The notes below the pieces were generated by a model. It was not told the origin of the DNA, searched no databases, and worked only from the letters and a program-made list of their open reading frames with translations. From assembly GCA_964467585.1 (NCBI GenBank), contig CAYXRF010000019.1, positions 1-16,832 of the forward strand: a stretch of 16,832 nt of DNA. The letters run 5' to 3'. The first letter of the stretch is position 1. The number at the start of each line of letters is the position of its first letter. The position numbers and the translations under genes are program-made. Origin of the DNA: CALVLD01 sp964467585. Lineage in GTDB: Bacteria; Bacillota; Clostridia; Christensenellales; CAG-138. Positions 14,035 to 16,832 of this stretch are shown piece after piece.

Positions 14035-15040
14035 TTATAACGAATTCAAGACAATGCTCCGTGAGCTGCTTGCGGCTTACGGTCCCACCGGACGTGAGGA
14101 AAAAGCGGCGGAGGTGTTGAAAAAATATCTTGCGCCATACGTTGACGAGATGTACACAGATCCTCTCGGCAATCTGATCGGGTACAAAAAGGGAAGCAGC
14201 GGCAAAAAGGTTATGCTTTCCGCGCACATGGATCAGATTGGAATGATTGTGCTTGACATTGACGACAATGGCTTTTTGCGCTTTGCACCCGTTGGGGGGC
14301 TTAACCCTGCGATAACCGTTGCCCGCGATGTTGTGTTTGAAAACGGCACACGCGGCGTCACATTTTATGAGACAAAAAAGGATACCGCAGCAACCGCGAA
14401 GCTGCCCGATATGTTCATCGACATAGGCTGCTCCACGCGTGAAGAAGCGGAGGCACACGTTTCAATAGGCGATATCTGCGTTTACGGCTCTCACTTTTTG
14501 GATATGGGCAGCCGCGCCGCCTGCGGAGCGATGGATGATCGCGTATGCTGCGCCATAATACTTGAGGCGTTAAAAACAATGGATACCGAGCATGACCTTT
14601 ACGTTGTGTTCACCACTCAGGAGGAGGTAGGCTGCCGCGGAGGAACCGCAGCAGGCTATTCGGTCAACCCCGATTTTTCGATAAATCTTGACGTTACGCT
14701 GACCGGCGACACTCCCGAAGCAATGCGTATGCCAATGAAGCTGGGATACGGTCCCACGATTAAATACATGGATTCAAGCGCCGTTTACACCCGCTCGATT
14801 GTTGAATTTATGCACAGCGTTGCGGACAAAAACGGCATCAAGGTGCAGAATGAGATTTTGCGTGCGGGCGGCACCGACGGCGGCCCGATACAGCGCACAC
14901 GCGGCGGCATTGCAGCAGGCTGCATAAGCGTTGCAACGCGCTATGTACATTCTCCCGTTGAAACGGTTGACCTTGGCGATTGTATTGAATCCGCAAGGTT
15001 TATCAACGCGTTGTTTGCGGAAGGCGAGCTTCCCGTTTAA
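14024..15040 (+). CDS. M42 family metallo-aminopeptidase (third of three)
   Basis: The 338-residue M42 peptidase has His68 and Asp70 in SAHMDQIG, MDDRV (171-172), Glu200-Glu201 in TQEEVGCRGG, Asp223 in NLDVTLTGDTP and His309 in YVHSP, so it should be active. The Glu after the HMD motif, present in the first two (HMDE), is Gln here. The ATG has GGAGGT 8 nt upstream and overlaps the end of gene 2 by 11 nt. It is the last gene of the operon, followed 33 nt later by a strong hairpin. Together the three would broaden the range of N-terminal residues removed during intracellular peptide breakdown. A mixed TET particle is possible but unproven. Confidence 0.93.
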   Translation: MTDNYNEFKTMLRELLAAYGPTGREEKAAEVLKKYLAPYVDEMYTDPLGNLIGYKKGSSGKKVMLSAHMDQIGMIVLDIDDNGFLRFAPVGGLNPAITVARDVVFENGTRGVTFYETKKDTAATAKLPDMFIDIGCSTREEAEAHVSIGDICVYGSHFLDMGSRAACGAMDDRVCCAIILEALKTMDTEHDLYVVFTTQEEVGCRGGTAAGYSVNPDFSINLDVTLTGDTPEAMRMPMKLGYGPTIKYMDSSAVYTRSIVEFMHSVADKNGIKVQNEILRAGGTDGGPIQRTRGGIAAGCISVATRYVHSPVETVDLGDCIESARFINALFAEGELPV

Positions 15041-15072
15041 AAAACATCAACGTCATTTAATTTTGTAAATGA

Positions 15073-15103
15073 AACGGAGCACCGTGATTTTCGGCGCTCC
15101 GTT
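15073..15103. terminator. Terminator between the M42 operon and the small-peptide operon
   Basis: AACGGAGC-A-CCG and CGG-C-GCTCCGTT form a strong stem of about 11 bp with one internal mismatch. A T-rich tail follows on the plus strand (CCTTTGACTTT), and a T-rich tail (TTCATTTAC) follows on the minus strand. It probably serves both convergent operons. Confidence 0.75.
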
Positions 15104-15122
15104 CCTTTGACTTTATCAGGTT

Positions 15123-15251
15123 TTACCAGTCGATACTGATATTGTTGAACAAGCTGCTTGCTGATACCTCGTTGTCGCCGCCAAAATCATTGGTGGAATC
15201 AATAACGTCAAAGCTCTGCTTTTCAATCGTGGGCTCTTCGAACTTTTTCAT
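15123..15251 (-). CDS. 42-residue acidic peptide, function unknown
   Basis: This short gene has an excellent ribosome binding site (AAGGAGG, 9 nt before ATG). The peptide begins MKKFEEPTIEKQSFDV, continues with IDSTNDFGGDNEVS and ends ASSLFNNISIDW. It has no signal peptide or transmembrane segment, no Cys, and is acidic. Its opening (basic start, E-x-P-x-IE, aromatic, then DVI followed by a Ser/Thr/Gly/Asn-rich tail) recalls a class of short leader-like peptides that I associate with gut Bacillota and sometimes with RiPP precursors. That resemblance is from memory and is not proof. It lies 44 nt downstream of the MucBP-like gene on the same strand and before the shared terminator. No radical-SAM, YcaO, lanthionine or peptidase/transporter gene for maturation is in the window. 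Confidence 0.7.
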   Translation of the reverse strand: MKKFEEPTIEKQSFDVIDSTNDFGGDNEVSASSLFNNISIDW

Positions 15252-15295
15252 AGCTTAAAACCTCCTTCATTGTTTTTGTTGCAGTGTGCGGCGCT

Positions 15296-15979
15296 TCATC
15301 CCAGAAGAGATGCGATGGACGCTTCAAGAATTTCGTTGGTTGAAACCGTTGTACCCTCTCCGTTAAGCTCATATGAGAGATAGCCGACTGCCGATATCTG
15401 ATACTCAAAATATTGCGGACGGATATTCTTAACAACGGCTGTATAGGTGAACGATGATTCACTCATTGAATATATAAGCGTGCCGTTAACCGTTACGTTG
15501 TGGTTGTTCGCGTTAATCACCGTGCAGAAGCTTGTGATTTTGTAATAATTCATTTCCGGCCCGTAAGCAACGCCGCGATAATTTACATACGACGAGTTGA
15601 ACGTGACACGGAATGTGAAGCGCATATCCGCAAAACCGTCCTCTGTTGCCCTTGTGCGAAGCTGAACGCTGACCGCTTCAATTGTGGGCGGGAGGATATC
15701 CAACGTGTATGTGACTGTTACGGTAACATCGTCATCGGGCATTGTGCCCTCAACAACGAGAACATTTGCGGTGCAGCCCGCTATCACGGGGCTTGTGACG
15801 CTGTAAGCTGTGCCGAAAGCAACCTGCGCCGTGTAGGGGGCGGCAGCCACTTCACCGTTTGCATACACATAGTTGATTGTGAGTGTGTAATCGTTTGCGG
15901 TGTAGGTGACTGTTATGGTAACATCGTCATCGGGCATTGTGCCCTCAACAACGAGAACATTTGCGGTGTAATCTGACAT
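15296..15979 (-). CDS. MucBP-like repeat protein lacking a signal peptide (5' truncated?)
   Basis: The 227-residue frame opens inside a repeat. Residues 1-27 (SDYTANVLVVEGTMPDDDV and on) equal the second half of the repeat completed at 29-92 (YTLTINYVYANGEV to VTVTYT), a MucBP-like cell-surface domain. Residues 95-227 are an unassigned beta-rich region. There is no signal peptide, lipobox, LPXTG or SLH, although MucBP repeats belong to exported proteins. The AGGAGG upstream is 9 nt from a different ATG (15989) that is one base out of frame and yields only 14 codons; the in-frame ATG is 19 nt from that site, and a stop lies three codons before it. This looks like a gene that lost its 5' end by deletion between repeats, or a misassembly. 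The 42-aa peptide follows on the same strand. Confidence 0.6.
   Translation of the reverse strand: MSDYTANVLVVEGTMPDDDVTITVTYTANDYTLTINYVYANGEVAAAPYTAQVAFGTAYSVTSPVIAGCTANVLVVEGTMPDDDVTVTVTYTLDILPPTIEAVSVQLRTRATEDGFADMRFTFRVTFNSSYVNYRGVAYGPEMNYYKITSFCTVINANNHNVTVNGTLIYSMSESSFTYTAVVKNIRPQYFEYQISAVGYLSYELNGEGTTVSTNEILEASIASLLG
15711..15773. repeat. 63-bp direct repeat, internal copy
   Basis: It matches 15906-15968 with one mismatch, at a period of 195 bp (65 codons), the size of one MucBP-like unit. Confidence 0.9.
15906..15968. repeat. 63-bp direct repeat, 5'-terminal copy
   Basis: This is the partner of 15711-15773. It sits at the very start of the reading frame, only about 11 bp from the frame's first base, which places the apparent truncation point inside the repeat. 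Confidence 0.9.
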
Positions 15980-15998
15980 GACCTTTCATCCCTTTTTT

Positions 15999-16004
15999 CC
16001 TCCT
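15999..16004 (-). promoter_or_regulatory. Ribosome binding site facing an out-of-frame ATG
   Basis: AGGAGG on the minus strand is 9 nt before the ATG at 15989, the optimal distance, but that ATG reads 14 codons to a stop. The MucBP-like frame starts 10 nt further on. Confidence 0.75.
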
Positions 16005-16020
16005 ATAAAAATATGAAAAT

Positions 16021-16160
16021 GTGGAAAGAGGCATACTAAAACGCCCCCAAATGGCGAACGGAGACCCCGCATAACGCCAAGCGCGGAAATGTGCCGACCG
16101 CAAAAGATCTGTGGATAACACCCTGCCGTGAAACGTTGCGGCGAAGGTCGTTTTTTTACG
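16021..16160 (-). other. GC-rich, possibly structured leader upstream of the MucBP-like gene
   Basis: Several pairings are possible on the minus strand: CGACC near the 5' end with GGTCG, GCCG with CGGC, CCGC with GCGG, and a small stem CGCC/GGCG followed by TTTTAG (terminator-like). I cannot match it to a known riboswitch class. It may be a structured 5' leader or a decayed element. A DnaA-box-like 9-mer (TTATCCACA on the minus strand, 16110-16118) is probably chance. Confidence 0.3.
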
Positions 16161-16179
16161 AGAATCCCTGCATTTTTGC

Positions 16180-16341
16180 GTGCGTACACGTATCCATATA
16201 TGTATTATACAAATTGCAGCATAATATTTAGTGTGATAAAATATTTCATGCTAAACTACGCTCAATATTTGAAAATATACAAATACAATGCTGTACGCTG
16301 TTTGCTCAGTCATAAATATTGGGGAGCACGATGTTTTTTCC
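16180..16341. other. AT-rich intergenic stretch, no gene supported
   Basis: This is low-complexity AT-rich DNA between divergent genes. A minus-strand TATAAT (16204-16209) may be the -10 of the MucBP-like gene, but no convincing -35 is seen. A short plus-strand frame here has no ribosome binding site. Confidence 0.5.
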
Positions 16342-16370
16342 TTGACATATTGCTTTTTGCATAATATAAT
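16342..16370 (+). promoter_or_regulatory. Consensus sigma-70 type promoter
   Basis: TTGACA, 17 nt, TATAAT is a perfect match in sequence and spacing. It directs transcription of the zinc-ribbon gene 55 nt downstream. Confidence 0.85.
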
Positions 16371-16424
16371 CATGTTAGCTGCAGTATGCAGTTTATCATT
16401 TGAAACAACCCGGGGGTGTTTATT

Positions 16425-16832
16425 TTGAAAGTTTGTTCAAGCTGTGGTTCCGTCGGACAGGATTCCGACACTTTCTGCCGCAACTGCGGTGAAACCTACG
16501 CCGAGCAGCCCGCAGAGGATACGGCGGTTTTTGAAGGTCAGCCTGACACGTCCGACCAAAGCCCCGATCGGCAGAATCCCTATCAGAATCCGTATCAACG
16601 AAGCCCTTACGGGCAGAATCCGTATCAGCAAAACCCATACGGGCAAAACACTTATCAGCAGANNNNNNNNNNNNNNNNNNNNNNNNNNNNNNNNNNNNNN
16701 NNNNNNNNNNNNNNNNNNNNNNNNNNNNNNNNNNNNNNNNNNNNNNNNNNNNNNNNNNNNNNACCCGTATCAGCAGAACCCGTATCAGCAGAACCCGTAT
16801 CAGCAGAACCCGTATCAGCAGAACCCGTATCA
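16425..16832 (+). CDS. Zinc-ribbon protein with QQNPY repeats (partial)
   Basis: It starts at a TTG with GGGGGTG 6 nt upstream; no in-frame ATG is available, and the frame reads straight into a zinc ribbon. Residues 1-25 contain CSSCG and, 14 residues later, CRNCGE, a typical N-terminal rubredoxin-like zinc ribbon of Bacillota membrane proteins. An acidic linker follows, then Gln/Asn/Pro/Tyr repeats (QNPYQ, SPYGQ, QQNPY). A 100-N gap interrupts the gene at 16663-16762, and 15-bp QQNPY repeats resume and run off the window. If the Ns are taken literally the frame is off by one base, so the true gap length is not 100. Relatives usually carry transmembrane segments after the repeat, which would lie beyond this window (inference). 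The function is unknown. Confidence 0.8.
   Translation, partial: MKVCSSCGSVGQDSDTFCRNCGETYAEQPAEDTAVFEGQPDTSDQSPDRQNPYQNPYQRSPYGQNPYQQNPYGQNTYQQXXXXXXXXXXXXXXXXXXXXXXXXXXXXXXXXXXPVSAEPVSAEPVSAEPVSAEPVS
16663..16762. other. Scaffold gap of 100 Ns
   Basis: Exactly 100 Ns is a conventional placeholder for a gap of unknown size. It falls inside the QQNPY-coding repeat. Confidence 0.99.
16763..16832 (+). repeat. 15-bp tandem repeat encoding QQNPY
   Basis: About 4.7 perfect copies of CAGCAGAACCCGTAT are visible before the window ends, with related but diverged units (QNPYQ, SPYGQ) before the gap. Confidence 0.9.

Noticed and set aside
16110..16118. Perfect DnaA-box 9-mer (TTATCCACA, minus strand)
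   Set aside because: A single 9-mer is not unlikely by chance in about 17 kb on two strands, and there is no cluster, dnaA/dnaN or AT-rich unwinding region to suggest an origin.

Overview
The window looks like a contig from an uncultured, gut-type member of the Clostridia (Bacillota). The evidence is strong AGGAGG-type ribosome binding sites, a SAM-I (S-box) riboswitch on metK, a T-box leader on ileS, several Cys-lipoboxed secreted proteins, a type-2 (long) isoleucyl-tRNA synthetase and a cluster of M42 aminopeptidases. Most of the DNA is GC-balanced to GC-rich. One block around 10.3-11.85 kb is clearly richer in AT. The organism call is inference; no species can be named from the sequence.

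Left end (1-800): the contig begins inside a 169-bp tandem repeat. Each full unit carries a tRNA 3'-end-like fragment, a hairpin and a bidirectional terminator. The array abuts an intact minus-strand tRNA-Arg(ACG) gene with a near-consensus promoter. A 49-bp exact direct repeat then duplicates the 3' end of the next gene. 795-3090 (minus): metK sits under a SAM-I riboswitch with an intrinsic terminator, followed by a short-chain dehydrogenase whose GTG start overlaps the metK stop by 4 nt. 3249-8837 (plus): a repeat-bearing lipoprotein, then a complete T-box leader with an Ile (ATC) specifier, ileS, and a TPR-like lipoprotein 7 nt after ileS. 8946-11619 (minus): an RCC1-like lipoprotein and an AT-rich secreted Amidase_6-type protein.

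11848-15103 (plus): an operon of three overlapping, paralogous M42 metallo-aminopeptidases, each with its full set of metal ligands, ends at a bidirectional terminator. 15123-15979 (minus): a MucBP-like repeat protein that has lost its secretion signal, followed by a 42-residue peptide gene with a near-perfect RBS. 16342-16832 (plus): a consensus promoter drives a zinc-ribbon protein with QQNPY repeats, interrupted by a 100-N scaffold gap and leaving the window.

The central genes combine housekeeping charging and methylation functions, regulated by RNA sensors for SAM and uncharged tRNA-Ile, with peptide catabolism (M42 trio) and a set of cell-surface proteins. I see no CRISPR array, transposase, phage gene, toxin-antitoxin pair or defence system. 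The least explained items are the tRNA-tail tandem array, the 42-aa peptide beside the headless repeat protein, and the M42 trio.
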